Shown here: positions 37,084 to 46,275 of the stretch, in pieces
Position numbering within the stretch: position 1 is the first letter of the stretch
Layout: every line of letters starts with the position of its first letter
From: Roseiarcus sp963829505
Lineage (GTDB): Bacteria; Pseudomonadota; Alphaproteobacteria; Rhizobiales; Beijerinckiaceae
Direction: 5' to 3'
Assembly: GCA_963829505.1 (NCBI GenBank)
Contig: CAWHIL010000001.1
Location: 992,001-1,056,000, forward strand
Length of the DNA stretch: 64,000 bases
Position numbers and translations under genes: made by a program
Notes under the pieces: model-generated
What the model saw: the letters and a program-made list of their open reading frames with translations, nothing else
Databases searched by the model: none
What the model was told of the DNA's origin: nothing

Positions 37084-37694
37084 TCGGCAAGCTTCGGGGG
37101 GTCGTCGACAGCGTCGACGAGGACGAAATCATCCTCGACGTCAACGGCGTCGGCTATTGCGTCGCCGCCTCGGCGCGGACGCTGCGCGCCCTGCCGGCGC
37201 CGGGGGACGCGACCGAACTCCTCATCGAGACGCACGTGCGCGAGGATGCGATCAGGCTCTACGGCTTTCTGACCGGCGCGGAGCGCGACTGGTTCCGCCT
37301 CCTGCAGAGCGTCCAGGGGGTCGGCGCCAAGGTGGCGCTCGGCATTCTCGGCGCGCTCTCGGCCGAGGCGCTGTCGTCGGCTGTCGCGCGTCAGGACCGG
37401 GCGATGATGGCTCGGGCGCCCGGCGTCGGCCCGAAGCTTGCGGCGCGGCTCGTGCTCGAACTTAAGGACAAGGCGCCGCCGGGGGATCTTTCCGGTCTGG
37501 AAGGCGCGCCCGCCGGCGCCGGGCGCGAGCGGGGTCTGACGAAAGCGGCCGAGGACGCGACCCTCGCCCTCGTCGGACTCGGCTACGCCCAAGCGCAGGC
37601 CGCCGCTGCGGTCGCCAGGGCTTCGGGCGAACTCGGCGACGGCGCGGAAACCTCCACGCTCATTCGCGCCGGCCTGAAGGCGCTCGCGCGATGA
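37080..37694 (+). CDS. ruvA: Holliday junction branch-migration protein RuvA
   Basis: The protein has 204 residues. The MIGKLRGVVDSVDEDEIILDVNGVGY N-terminal OB-fold, the tandem helix-hairpin-helix region (LLQSVQGVGAKVALGILGAL and APGVGPKLAARLVLELKDK), and a C-terminal domain that contacts RuvB (ALVGLGYAQAQAAAAV) are all present. It forms the tetramer that holds the four-way junction while RuvB translocates DNA. It overlaps ruvC and the following membrane-protein gene by 4 nt each. Confidence 0.97.
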   Translation: MIGKLRGVVDSVDEDEIILDVNGVGYCVAASARTLRALPAPGDATELLIETHVREDAIRLYGFLTGAERDWFRLLQSVQGVGAKVALGILGALSAEALSSAVARQDRAMMARAPGVGPKLAARLVLELKDKAPPGDLSGLEGAPAGAGRERGLTKAAEDATLALVGLGYAQAQAAAAVARASGELGDGAETSTLIRAGLKALAR

Positions 37695-38272
37695 CCGATC
37701 CGGAAGCGCCCCGGCCCTTTTGGGCGCCCTTCCTTGGCGTCGTGCTTCTGTTCGCGACGCTCGGGCCGCTGATCGGCAGCGTGACGTTCGTGCCCCTCGC
37801 GATTGTCCTCAAGGCGCGCGCCGCAGCCGGCGCCGCGGCGTTCGCCGCCGCGGTCGTCGGGCTCTTCGGCCACTGGATCCTCGTCGTCGCGGGCTACCTG
37901 ATCGGTCTCGCGCCGGCGACGATCACCGGCGCTCTCTACGCTCTGTGGGACGCTGTCGCCCCAAAGGCCTGGCCGCGCGCGCTCATTGCGGCCGTCATCG
38001 GCGGCTGCGTCGCCTATGCGGTCGCGCTGCGGCTCGAGGCGATCGGGACCTCGCTCGACGCGCTGTTCGACGTCCACTTCGACGCGCCGCACGCGCAGTC
38101 GATCAGCCTGACCACGCAGGTCGCCCTTCCGCCCGTCGCGGGCGTGGGGCTCGTCCACGCCTTCGTCGCGAGCGGCGCGGCGGCCGGCCTCGTCTGCGCC
38201 ATGGCCGCGAGTCTCCTTGGCCTGACCATGCGGCCCGCGCCGGTTCAAGCGCGGCCGGAAGGGGCGCCCTGA
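37691..38272 (+). CDS. Conserved membrane protein inserted between ruvA and ruvB
   Basis: This 193-residue integral membrane protein has four or five helices (for example FWAPFLGVVLLFATLGPLIG, GHWILVVAGYLIGLAPATI, LIAAVIGGCVAYAVALRLEA and GAAAGLVCAMAASLLGLTM). I do not recognise a family. Its start overlaps ruvA (ATGA) and its stop overlaps ruvB (TGATG), so it is firmly in the ruv operon, yet a role in recombination is not evident. Confidence 0.72.
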   Translation: MTDPEAPRPFWAPFLGVVLLFATLGPLIGSVTFVPLAIVLKARAAAGAAAFAAAVVGLFGHWILVVAGYLIGLAPATITGALYALWDAVAPKAWPRALIAAVIGGCVAYAVALRLEAIGTSLDALFDVHFDAPHAQSISLTTQVALPPVAGVGLVHAFVASGAAAGLVCAMAASLLGLTMRPAPVQARPEGAP

Positions 38273-39306
38273 TGGCCGACGCCCCGCAGCGTTTCGTCTC
38301 CCCCGAGAAGCGGCCCGAGGACGACGCGTCGCTGCGTCCGCAGGTTCTTGCCGACTTCACCGGCCAGCAGGCGGCGCGAAAGAACCTCAAGGTCTTCATC
38401 GAATCGGCCAAGGCGCGCGGCGAGGCGCTCGATCACGTGCTGTTCGTCGGCCCCCCCGGCCTCGGCAAGACGACGCTCGCCCAGATCGTCGCCCGCGAGC
38501 TCGGGGTCAATTTCCGCTCGACCTCCGGTCCGGTCATCGCCAAGGCCGGCGACCTCGCGGCGCAGCTCACCAACCTCGAGCCGCGCGATGTTCTGTTCAT
38601 CGACGAGATCCATCGCCTGAATCCGGCGGTCGAGGAGATTCTCTATCCCGCGATGGAGGACTTCCAGCTCGACCTCATCATCGGGTCCGGGCCAGCCGCC
38701 CGCTCGGTGAAGATCGACCTTGCGAAATTCACCTTGATCGGCGCGACGACGCGCGCCGGCCTGCTGACGACTCCCTTGCGCGACCGGTTCGGCATTCCGG
38801 TCCGGCTGAATTTCTACACCGTCGAGGAGCTTCAGGGCATCGTCGTGCGCGGCGCGCGGGTGATCGGATTGACGCTTGCCGAGGACGGCGCGAACGAGAT
38901 CGCCAGGCGGTCGCGCGGCACGCCGCGAATCGCGGGCCGCCTCTTGCGCCGGGTGCGCGATTTCGCGGTGGTCGAGGGGGCGGCGTCGGTGACGCGGGCG
39001 CTCGCCGACGAGGCGCTGAAGCTCCTCGACGTCGATTCGATCGGCCTCGACCAGATGGACCGGCGCTATCTGGATGCGATCGCCCTCAAGTTCTCCGGCG
39101 GGCCGGTCGGCGTCGAGACCATCGCCGCGGCGCTCTCCGAGCCACGCGACGCCATCGAGGACATCATCGAGCCCTATCTCATCCAGCAGGGCTTCGTGCA
39201 GCGGACGCCGAGGGGGCGCCTCCTGACGACGCACGCCTTCCGGCACCTTGGGCTTGCCGAGCCGCAGCGCGAGGCGGCGGGCCCGACCTTGTTCGACGAC
39301 GAATGA
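38272..39306 (+). CDS. ruvB: Holliday junction DNA helicase RuvB
   Basis: This 344-residue AAA+ motor protein has Walker A in GPPGLGKTTLAQIVA, Walker B DEIHR, sensor 1 GATTRAG, arginine-finger region LLTTPLRDRFG and the C-terminal winged helix ending GFVQRTPRGRLLTTHAFRHLG. It drives branch migration with RuvA. The ATG at 38272 shares one base with the stop of the membrane-protein gene. Confidence 0.98.
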   Translation: MADAPQRFVSPEKRPEDDASLRPQVLADFTGQQAARKNLKVFIESAKARGEALDHVLFVGPPGLGKTTLAQIVARELGVNFRSTSGPVIAKAGDLAAQLTNLEPRDVLFIDEIHRLNPAVEEILYPAMEDFQLDLIIGSGPAARSVKIDLAKFTLIGATTRAGLLTTPLRDRFGIPVRLNFYTVEELQGIVVRGARVIGLTLAEDGANEIARRSRGTPRIAGRLLRRVRDFAVVEGAASVTRALADEALKLLDVDSIGLDQMDRRYLDAIALKFSGGPVGVETIAAALSEPRDAIEDIIEPYLIQQGFVQRTPRGRLLTTHAFRHLGLAEPQREAAGPTLFDDE

Positions 39307-39347
39307 GACGATATCCACACGCGCGCCGTAGTCGCTGGACGTGAGCC

Positions 39348-39491
39348 TTGCCGAGCCTCTTTCGCTTTCTGGTCGTCGTGGCCGTGTTCGTGGGCCTCGT
39401 CTATGCGGGCCTCTATGCGCTGGCGACGCTCGTTCAGGTGAAGCCGCGCGAGATCACCCAGACGATCCAGTTGCCGAAGGCGAACCCGTGA
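39348..39491 (+). CDS. Very small membrane protein upstream of xerD
   Basis: This 47-residue product is read from a TTG start. It has a single helix (FRFLVVVAVFVGLVYAGLYAL) followed by TLVQVKPREITQTIQLPKANP. Short proteins of the same layout (helix plus PREIT-type tail) are, from memory, found immediately before xerD in rhizobial genomes. Its stop overlaps the GTG of xerD by 4 nt (GTGA), which supports that it is translated. Function unknown. Confidence 0.6.
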   Translation: MPSLFRFLVVVAVFVGLVYAGLYALATLVQVKPREITQTIQLPKANP

Positions 39492-40438
39492 CCGCCCGGT
39501 CGGAGGCGCTCGTCGAAGGCTTCCTCGACGCGCTCGCCGCCGAGCGAGGCGCAAGCGGCAATACGATTTCCGCCTATCGCCGCGACCTCTGCGACTATGC
39601 CTCGCATCTTCGGAAGGAAGGCCAGAGCCCGCTGACGGCCGGCGCCGCGGATGTCCGCGCCTATCTCGCAGAGCGCGGCGCGGCCGGCCTCAGGGCCTCG
39701 TCGCTCGCCCGAAGGCTCTCGGCGGTGAGGCAGCTTCACCGGCATCTTTACGCCGAGGGACGGCGCGCCGACGATCCGACGCTCGCGATCGAGGGACCGC
39801 GTCGCGCCCGGCCGCTGCCGAAGGTGCTCACGGTCGAGGACGTCGAGCGGCTGATCGCGGCCGCTCGCGGCGGGCTCGACGACGCCGACCGGCCGGCGCG
39901 CGAACGGCTGGCGCTCGCGCGCCTCGCCGCGATCGTCGAGCTTCTCTACGCGTCGGGCCTGCGCGTCTCGGAGGCGCTCGGACTGCCGAAGTCGGCCGTC
40001 AGGGCGAAGGAGCCGTTCATCGCGGTGCGCGGCAAGGGCGGCCGGGAGCGGCTGGCGCCGGTTTCGAATCCGGCCCGCGCGGCGCTTGGCGTCTACCGCG
40101 CGCTCCTCACCGAGACGGCGCCGGGCCTCGCCGCCTCGCCTTGGCTTTTTCCCGCCGGCGGCGGCAGCGGACGTCTCACGCGTCAGGCCTTCGCCCGCGA
40201 CCTTAAGGTCGCTGCTTCCGCCGCCGGCCTCGCGCCCTCGCGCGTCAGCCCGCATGTGCTGAGGCACGCCTTCGCAAGCCACCTCCTGCAGAACGGCGCC
40301 GATCTCCGCGTGGTCCAGGACCTGCTCGGCCACGCCGACATCGCCACCACGCAGATCTACACCCACGTGCTCGACGAGCGGGCGAAAGCCATGGTGCGTG
40401 ACCTGCACCCGATGAACGACGAGGACGGACCGTCGTGA
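39488..40438 (+). CDS. xerD: Tyrosine recombinase XerD
   Basis: The protein has 316 residues. The N-terminal SAM-like core-binding domain is followed by the catalytic domain with Arg in ASGLRVSEALGL, HVLRHAFASH, the later His in LLGHADIATTQIYTHV and the Tyr nucleophile in that motif. XerD resolves chromosome dimers at dif with XerC and FtsK. The GTG start at 39488 gives the normal XerD length. It lies immediately after ruvCAB. Confidence 0.93.
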   Translation: MTARSEALVEGFLDALAAERGASGNTISAYRRDLCDYASHLRKEGQSPLTAGAADVRAYLAERGAAGLRASSLARRLSAVRQLHRHLYAEGRRADDPTLAIEGPRRARPLPKVLTVEDVERLIAAARGGLDDADRPARERLALARLAAIVELLYASGLRVSEALGLPKSAVRAKEPFIAVRGKGGRERLAPVSNPARAALGVYRALLTETAPGLAASPWLFPAGGGSGRLTRQAFARDLKVAASAAGLAPSRVSPHVLRHAFASHLLQNGADLRVVQDLLGHADIATTQIYTHVLDERAKAMVRDLHPMNDEDGPS

Positions 40439-40742
40439 CGGACGAACCCTGGCGTGCGGCGCCCGACGGGGTGATCGTTTCCTGCCGCCTCACGCCGAAA
40501 GGCGGACGCGACGCCATCGAGGGCGTCGTTCGCCTTGCTGACGGGCGGACGGCGCTCGTCGCGCGTGTCCGCGCCCGCCCGAGGACGGCCGCGCCAACCG
40601 GGCGCTCTGCGCGCTTCTGGCGGAGGCGCTCGAGGCGCGCCCTTCCGGGGTCCGGCTCGCCTCGGGCGGAAAAAGCAGGCTGAAGGAGGTCGAGGTGTCG
40701 GGCGACCCGGACTTGCTCCTCGCCCGCCTGCGGACGCTGTGA
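40435..40742 (+). pseudogene. DUF167/YggU-family protein, apparent frameshift
   Basis: The first half (VIVSCRLTPKGGRDAIEGVV ... TALVARVRA) and, after a shift of frame near 40575-40582, the second half (EDGRANRALCALLAEAL ... SGGKSRLKEVEVSG) make up the compact DUF167 fold of about 102 residues. One base appears to be missing in the GCCCGCCC run. The family is small and conserved, function unknown. It starts with GTG overlapping the xerD stop. Confidence 0.8.
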
Positions 40743-40881
40743 GGGTTCGCGAGCCTCCGTGCAGCCGGATCGCCATTGCGCTCACGCGGAAAAAGAGCTT
40801 CGATATTCGGCGAGTTTGGCGAAGCTGCGGGGGACGGCGGCGCTGGTTCTCCGACAATGCTGGTAATCAGGAGGATTCTGA

Positions 40882-42470
40882 ATGAAAGCCATCGCCACCG
40901 CCTGGATCGCGCTCGCCGCCATGCTGGCGTTCGGGGGCGCGGCGTCCGCCAAGACGCTCGTCTATTGCTCCGAGGGCAGTCCCGAGAACTTCACCCCGGC
41001 GATCAACACCACCGGCACCAGCTTCGATGCGGCGCGTCCGGTCTACAATCGTCTGACCGAGTTCAAGCGCGGCACGACCGAGGTCACCCCCGGCCTTGCA
41101 GAGAGCTGGGACATCGCGGACGGCGGCAAGACGATCACCTTCCACCTGCGCAAGGGCGTCAAGTTCCACTCGATGAAGGACTTCAAGCCGACGCGCGACT
41201 TCAACGCCGACGACGTGATCTGGTCGTTCGACCGGCAGTGGAAGCCTGACCATCCGTACGCCAAGATTTCGGGCGGCAAGTACGACTATTTCAGCGACAT
41301 GGACATGCCGACCTTGCTCGAATCTCGACCAAGACCGACGACAACACGCTCGTCATGAAGCTGAAGGAGCCGAACGTCGCCATCCTCGCCAATCTCGCCA
41401 TGGACTTCATGGCGATCGGCTCGAAGGAATACGCCGACTTCCTGCTCAAGAAGGGAACGCCCGAGCAGTTCGACCAGGCGCCGGTCGGCACCGGACCGTT
41501 CTCGTTCGTCGCCTATCAAAAGGATTCGGTCATCCGCTACAAGGCGAACAAGGACTATTACGGCGAGAAGCCGCTGGTCGACGACCTCGTCTTCGCCATC
41601 ACGCCGGACGCCACCGCCCGCTACGCCAAGCTCAAGGCCGGCGAATGCCACGTCAACGCCTATCCGAGGCCGGCGGACCTCGCCGAGATGGAGAAGGATC
41701 CGTCGCTCAAGGTGATCCACGCGCCGGGACTCAACATCGCCTTCTGGGCCTTCAACACGACCAAGCCTCCCTTCGACAAGAAGGAGGCGCGGCAGGCGCT
41801 CGCCATGGCGATCGACCGCGACGCGATCATCAAGGACGTCTATCTCGGCGCCGGCGAAAAGGCGACGACGCTCATTCCGCCGACCATGTGGTCCTACGAC
41901 GACAAGATTCCGAACGTCGCCTACGACCCTGAGAAGGCGAAGGCCGCGCTCGCGGCCGCCGGCGTGACGACGCCGCTCGACATCGACCTCTGGTACATGC
42001 CGGTGCAGCGCCCCTACAATCCCAACGGCAAGCGGATCGGCGAGATGATGCAGGCCGATCTCGCCAAGATCGGCGTCAACGCCAAGCTCGTCACCTACGA
42101 ATGGGGTGAATACCGCAAGCGCGCCCAGGCGGGAGAGGATACGACCGCGCAGCTCGGCTGGACGGGCGACAACGGCGATCCCGACAATTTCTTCTTCCTC
42201 GACGGATGCACGGACGGAAAGCCGGCCGGCAACAATATCCCGAAGTGGTGCAACGCGGAGTTCAACGACCTCCTCGCCAGGGCGCGCACCATCCCCGACC
42301 AGGCCGAGCGCGCCAAGCTCTATACGCGGATGCAGGAGATCGAGCACGACGAGCAGCCGGAGCTGCTCATCGCGCATTCGACCGTCTTCGAATCCATGCG
42401 CTCCAATGTCGAGGGCTACAAGCAGAGCCCGCTCGGCACGCACGCATTCGAGGGCGTCGACGTCAAATAA
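40882..42470 (+). pseudogene. dppA: Peptide ABC transporter substrate-binding protein, apparent frameshift
   Basis: A signal peptide (MKAIATAWIALAAMLAFGGAASA) precedes an SBP_bac_5 protein. The first frame has KTLVYCSEGSPENFTPAINTT and the typical LAESWDIADGGKTITFHLRKGVKFH; the second frame continues LVMKLKEPNVAILANLAMDF through the FNTTKPPFDKKEARQALAMAIDRD and VEGYKQSPLGTHAFEGVDVK end. A missing base near 41323 accounts for the break; the corrected length is about 529 residues, normal for DppA. The preceding CAGGAGG site and the following dppBC genes confirm identity. DppA-type proteins capture dipeptides, heme or other small peptides in the periplasm. Confidence 0.9.
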
Positions 42471-42518
42471 GGCCGGATCGGGCGTCGCCAGCGGCGCCGT
42501 CCGGTCTCCGCCAAGGCC

Positions 42519-43532
42519 ATGCTCGCCTATTTCCTCCGCCGCATCGCGCTGACGATACCGACCTTCGTCGCGCTCATGTTCCTGACCTTCATCGCGATCC
42601 GCCTCGTGCCTGGCGATCCGGTGGAGGTCAGGGTCGGCGAGCATGGAATCTCGCCCGAGCGGCTCGCCTTCTTCCGCCATCAACTCGGCCTCGACCAGCC
42701 GGTCTGGAAGCAGTTCCTCGACTATGTCTGGAAGCTCCTGCACGGCGACTTCGGCGTGTCGCTCGCGACCCAGCAGAAGGTGCTGACCGAGTTCCTGACG
42801 CTCTTTCCGGCGACGCTCGAGCTGTCGTTCTTCGCCATGCTGTTTGCGATCGCCGTCGGCGTCCCCGCCGGCGTAATCGCCGCGGTCAAGCGCGGCAGCG
42901 TGTTCGATCAGGCGCTGATGACGATCTCACTGTTCGGATATTCAATGCCGATCTTCTGGTGGGGCCTCCTGCTCATCATGTTCGTGTCGGTGCGCCTCGG
43001 GCTCCTGCCGGTCTCGGGCCGTATCGACCTCATTGCCTACTATTTCGACCAGCCGACCGGCTTCATGACGATCGACGCGCTCCTGTCCGATCAGCCGGGC
43101 GCCTTCCTCGACGCGCTCCGCCATCTCGTCCTGCCGGCGATCGTGCTCGGCACGGTGCCGCTCGGGGTGATCGCGCGCATGACCCGTTCGTCCATGCTCG
43201 AAGTGCTCGGCGAAGACTATGTGCGCACCGCCCGCGCCAAGGGCCTGTCGCCAGCGCGCGTCATCGGCGTCCACGCTTTGCGCAACGCCATGCTGCCGGT
43301 CGTGACCGTCATCGGCCTCTCGGTCTCGGGCCTGCTCGCGGGCGCGGTGCTGACGGAGACGATCTTCTCCTGGCCCGGGGTCGGCAAATGGCTGATCGAA
43401 TCGATCGGCCGGCGCGACTATCCGGCGCTGCAGGGCGGCGTGATGCTCGTCTCGGCCGTGGTCATTCTCGTGAACCTGCTCGTCGATCTCGTCTACGGCG
43501 CGATCGACCCGAGAATCAGCCATGGCCGCTGA
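42519..43532 (+). CDS. dppB: Dipeptide ABC transporter permease DppB
   Basis: This 337-residue inner-membrane permease has six helices. The N-terminus LAYFLRRIALTIPTFVALMFLTF and the EAA loop MTRSSMLEVLGEDYVRTARAKGL ... HALRNAMLPVVTVIGL are characteristic of the DppB half of peptide permeases. It forms the heterodimeric channel with DppC. It follows dppA by 48 nt and overlaps dppC by 11 nt. Confidence 0.96.
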   Translation: MLAYFLRRIALTIPTFVALMFLTFIAIRLVPGDPVEVRVGEHGISPERLAFFRHQLGLDQPVWKQFLDYVWKLLHGDFGVSLATQQKVLTEFLTLFPATLELSFFAMLFAIAVGVPAGVIAAVKRGSVFDQALMTISLFGYSMPIFWWGLLLIMFVSVRLGLLPVSGRIDLIAYYFDQPTGFMTIDALLSDQPGAFLDALRHLVLPAIVLGTVPLGVIARMTRSSMLEVLGEDYVRTARAKGLSPARVIGVHALRNAMLPVVTVIGLSVSGLLAGAVLTETIFSWPGVGKWLIESIGRRDYPALQGGVMLVSAVVILVNLLVDLVYGAIDPRISHGR

Positions 43533-44454
43533 CATCGCCCTTTCCGACCCCGTTCGGCCCGTGGAGCCTGAGGCGGCGGAGGTTCCGGCGCAGCCGTCGT
43601 CCCTTTCCGCCTTCTGGGCCGCCTTCCGCGAGAACAGGGGCGCCGTCTTCGGCCTCGCGGTCTTCCTCGCCGTCGTTCTGCTGGCGCTCGCCGCGGGCCT
43701 GGTCGCGCCCCATTCACCGATCGAACAGTTTCGCGAGGCCGTGCGCGCCCCCCCGGTCTGGGATCAGGGCGGCTCGTGGCGCTTCATCCTCGGCACCGAC
43801 GGCGACGGCCACGACATGCTCTCTCGCCTCATCTACGGCGCGCGCGTCTCGCTCTTCATCGGCTTCTCGGTGATGGCGGTTTCCTTCGTCGTCGGCGCGG
43901 CGCTCGAACTCGTCGCCGCGATGACCGGACCGGTCGTCGACGTCGCCGTCACGCGGCTCATGGACCTCATCATGGCGGTGCCAAGTCTCGTTCTCGCGAT
44001 CCTGGTGGTCGCGGTGCTCGGGCCGAGCCTCATGAACACGATCGTCGCGGTGACGATCGTCTACCTGCCGCGCTACGTCCGTCTCGTGCGCGCCTCCGCG
44101 CTCGGCGAACTCGGCAAGGACTATGTTACGGCGGCCAAGGTCGCGGGCGTCGGACCGCTCAGGCTCGCCCTGTCGACGGTGCTGCCGAACTGCCTCGCGC
44201 CGCTCATCGTCATGGCGGCGCTCGGCGTCTCCGACGCCATTCTCGAGGCGGCGGGCCTCGGCTTCCTCGGCCTCGGCGCGCAGCCCCCGACCCCCGAATG
44301 GGGCTCGATGCTCGCCAACTCGCGCGAATTCATCCGCTCCGACCCCTGGATCGTCACCCTGCCGGGGCTGGCGATCCTGATCACCGTCGTCGCCATCAAT
44401 CTCGCCGGCGACGGCCTGCGCGACGCGCTCGATCCGAAGATGCGGCGGGGGTAG
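43522..44454 (+). CDS. dppC: Dipeptide ABC transporter permease DppC
   Basis: The protein has 310 residues. The leading cytoplasmic segment is Pro/Ala-rich, followed by the first helix (AVFGLAVFLAVVLLALAAGLVAP). The signature HPLGTDxxGRD is represented by FILGTDGDGHDMLSRLIYGARVSL, and the EAA loop is VRASALGELGKDYVTAAKVAGVGPLRL. The C-terminus LINLAGDGLRDALDPKMRRG is typical. Its start lies inside the 3' end of dppB. The dpp order is interrupted after this gene by a toxin-antitoxin pair. Confidence 0.96.
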   Translation: MAADIALSDPVRPVEPEAAEVPAQPSSLSAFWAAFRENRGAVFGLAVFLAVVLLALAAGLVAPHSPIEQFREAVRAPPVWDQGGSWRFILGTDGDGHDMLSRLIYGARVSLFIGFSVMAVSFVVGAALELVAAMTGPVVDVAVTRLMDLIMAVPSLVLAILVVAVLGPSLMNTIVAVTIVYLPRYVRLVRASALGELGKDYVTAAKVAGVGPLRLALSTVLPNCLAPLIVMAALGVSDAILEAAGLGFLGLGAQPPTPEWGSMLANSREFIRSDPWIVTLPGLAILITVVAINLAGDGLRDALDPKMRRG

Positions 44455-44466
44455 GCAAGCTTGACG

Positions 44467-44486
44467 ATATAGCCTGGAAGCTATAT
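44467..44486. promoter_or_regulatory. Operator palindrome of the inserted toxin-antitoxin pair
   Basis: ATATAGC (44467-44473) and GCTATAT (44480-44486) form a perfect 7-bp inverted repeat with a CTGGAA spacer, ending immediately before the toxin ATG at 44487. Its place and AT-rich nature fit an autorepression site for the antitoxin. Confidence 0.72.
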
Positions 44487-44858
44487 ATGGATTGGAAAGT
44501 CATTTTCGACGACGGGTTCGATGCGGAGTTCGCGGAGATGCCGGAAGCCGCGCAGGACGAACTGCTCGCTTTTGCGCGGCTCCTTTCCCGTTATGGTCCG
44601 CAACTCAGCCGGCCGCATGCCGACACGCTGAACGGCTCTTCGTTCGCCAACATGAAAGAGCTTCGCTTCGCCGCCGATGGGGGCGTATGGCGGACGGCGT
44701 TCGCATTCGATCCCGAACGAAATGCCATCCTCCTCGCCCTGGGCGACAAGTCCGGCGGCGGCGAAAGGCGCTTTTACAAAACGCTGATCGCCCGGGCGGA
44801 CAAGCGCTACCAGGCGCACCTCAACCGGCTCGCGAACCGGACCAAGGGAAAGACGTGA
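44487..44858 (+). CDS. HigB/RelE-like toxin (phage Gp49-like family)
   Basis: This 123-residue protein fits the Gp49/HigB-like mRNA interferase group. The sequence includes DWKVIFDDGFDAEFAEM, LLSRYGPQLSRPHADTLNGSSFANMKELRF and WRTAFAFDPERNAILLALGDKSG with the FYKTLIARADKRYQAHL C-terminal helix. Toxin-first gene order is typical of higBA. It shares 1 nt with the antitoxin start (TGATG). It sits between dppC and dppD, where it breaks a conserved operon. Confidence 0.88.
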   Translation: MDWKVIFDDGFDAEFAEMPEAAQDELLAFARLLSRYGPQLSRPHADTLNGSSFANMKELRFAADGGVWRTAFAFDPERNAILLALGDKSGGGERRFYKTLIARADKRYQAHLNRLANRTKGKT

Positions 44859-45244
44859 TGGCCAGGACTCTGGACGATATCACCGCCGCATTGCCTGAAG
44901 CGCGCCGCGCCCGCATCGAGGCGCGCGCTCGCGAGTTGCAGGATCAGGTCGAGAGCCTGAGCGAGTTGCGTCGGGTCGCGGGCAAGGCCCAGGTCGAGAT
45001 TGCCTCGATCCTGAAGGTCAAGCAGCCCTCTGTGTCGAAGATCGAGAAGCAGGCCGACATGTATCTGTCGACGCTCAGAAGCTATGTCGAGGCCGTTGGC
45101 GGCGAACTCGATCTCGTCGTGCGCCTGCCGTCGCACGCGCCGCTGCGGATCGAGCGTCTGGGGGATGTCGCTCCCGCCGCCGTAGCGCGTTCCCGTAAGG
45201 CGCCCGCGAAACGGACACGGCCGAAAGCCGCCCGCACGGGCTGA
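44858..45244 (+). CDS. HigA/XRE-like antitoxin
   Basis: The protein has 128 residues. The region LRRVAGKAQVEIASILKVKQPSVSKIEKQADMYLSTLRSYVEAVGG is a Cro/CI-type helix-turn-helix, preceded by an N-terminal helix that would cover the toxin. The C-terminus is basic and low in complexity (RKAPAKRTRPKAARTG) and perhaps DNA-contacting. It should bind the palindrome at 44467-44486. It is followed by a 32-nt gap to dppD. Confidence 0.88.
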   Translation: MARTLDDITAALPEARRARIEARARELQDQVESLSELRRVAGKAQVEIASILKVKQPSVSKIEKQADMYLSTLRSYVEAVGGELDLVVRLPSHAPLRIERLGDVAPAAVARSRKAPAKRTRPKAARTG

Positions 45245-45276
45245 ACGCGATCATCGCAACGCTCCGCTGACCTTCC

Positions 45277-46275
45277 ATGCCCCTCCTCGACATCCGCAAC
45301 CTCAGCGTCACCTTCCCGACCCGGCACGGAGCCTTCGCCGCCGTCGAGGGCTTCGACCTCGCGCTCGACCGCAACGAGGTCCTGGCGATCGTCGGCGAAT
45401 CGGGGTCGGGCAAGTCGGTGGCGATGCTCGCCGTCATGGGGCTCCTGCCGAAGACGGCGACCGTCACCGCCGACCGCATGGATTTCGACGGCCGCGACCT
45501 CATGCGGCTCTCGCCCGATCAGCGCCGCCGGCTCGCCGGCAAGGACCTGGCGATGATTTTTCAGGAGCCGATGTCGTCGTTGAATCCGTGCTTCACCGTG
45601 GGATTCCAGATCGGCAAGTCGCTGAAGAGCCACCTCGGTCTGTCGGGCAAGGCGCGCGAGAACCGCGTGGTCGAGCTTCTCGCCGAAGTCGGCATTCCCG
45701 ACCCCGCCCGACGGGCGCGGGCCTTCCCGCACCAACTCTCGGGAGGCATGAGCCAGCGCGTGATGATCGCCATGGCGCTCGCCTGCCGTCCGAAACTGCT
45801 CATCGCCGACGAGCCGACGACCGCGCTCGATGTCACGATCCAGGCGCAGATCCTCGACCTTCTCCTGCGGCTCAAGCGCGAGAACGGAATGGCCCTCGTC
45901 CTGATCACCCACGACATGGCGGTGGTCGCGGAGACAGCCGACCGGGTGGTCGTTCAGTACGCCGGCCGGCAGGTGGAGGCGAACGCGACGGGCGCGCTGT
46001 TCGCCGATCCGCACCATCCCTATACCGCGGCCCTCCTCGCCGCCCTGCCGGAGCGGGCGACCGAGCGCCGCCTGCCGGCGATCCCGGGCGTCGTGCCCGG
46101 CCAGTTCGACCGCCCGGCGGGCTGCCTCTTCTCGCCGCGATGCGCCTTCGCCTTCGCCCTTTGCCACCGCGTCGAGCCTCTGCGCGCCGAGCCTTCGCTC
46201 GGGTCGGCGCTCTGCCACACGCCGCTCGAAGCCGGCGTTCCGCGCTTAGGCGCGCTCATGGAGGCGGCGCCATGA
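45277..46275 (+). CDS. dppD: Dipeptide ABC transporter ATPase DppD
   Basis: The protein has 332 residues. Walker A is GESGSGKS, the Q-loop is in MIFQEPMSSLNP, the signature is LSGGMSQR, Walker B is LLIADEPTTALD and the H-switch is ITHD. The C-terminal cysteine-containing region (CLFSPRCAFAFALC...ALCHTP) is the [4Fe-4S]-type oligopeptide domain typical of DppD/OppD. It overlaps dppF by 4 nt (ATGA). Confidence 0.95.
   Translation: MPLLDIRNLSVTFPTRHGAFAAVEGFDLALDRNEVLAIVGESGSGKSVAMLAVMGLLPKTATVTADRMDFDGRDLMRLSPDQRRRLAGKDLAMIFQEPMSSLNPCFTVGFQIGKSLKSHLGLSGKARENRVVELLAEVGIPDPARRARAFPHQLSGGMSQRVMIAMALACRPKLLIADEPTTALDVTIQAQILDLLLRLKRENGMALVLITHDMAVVAETADRVVVQYAGRQVEANATGALFADPHHPYTAALLAALPERATERRLPAIPGVVPGQFDRPAGCLFSPRCAFAFALCHRVEPLRAEPSLGSALCHTPLEAGVPRLGALMEAAP

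Noticed and set aside
45082..46218. Minus-strand frame over dppD
   Set aside because: Shadow frame opposite a clearly identified ATPase gene.
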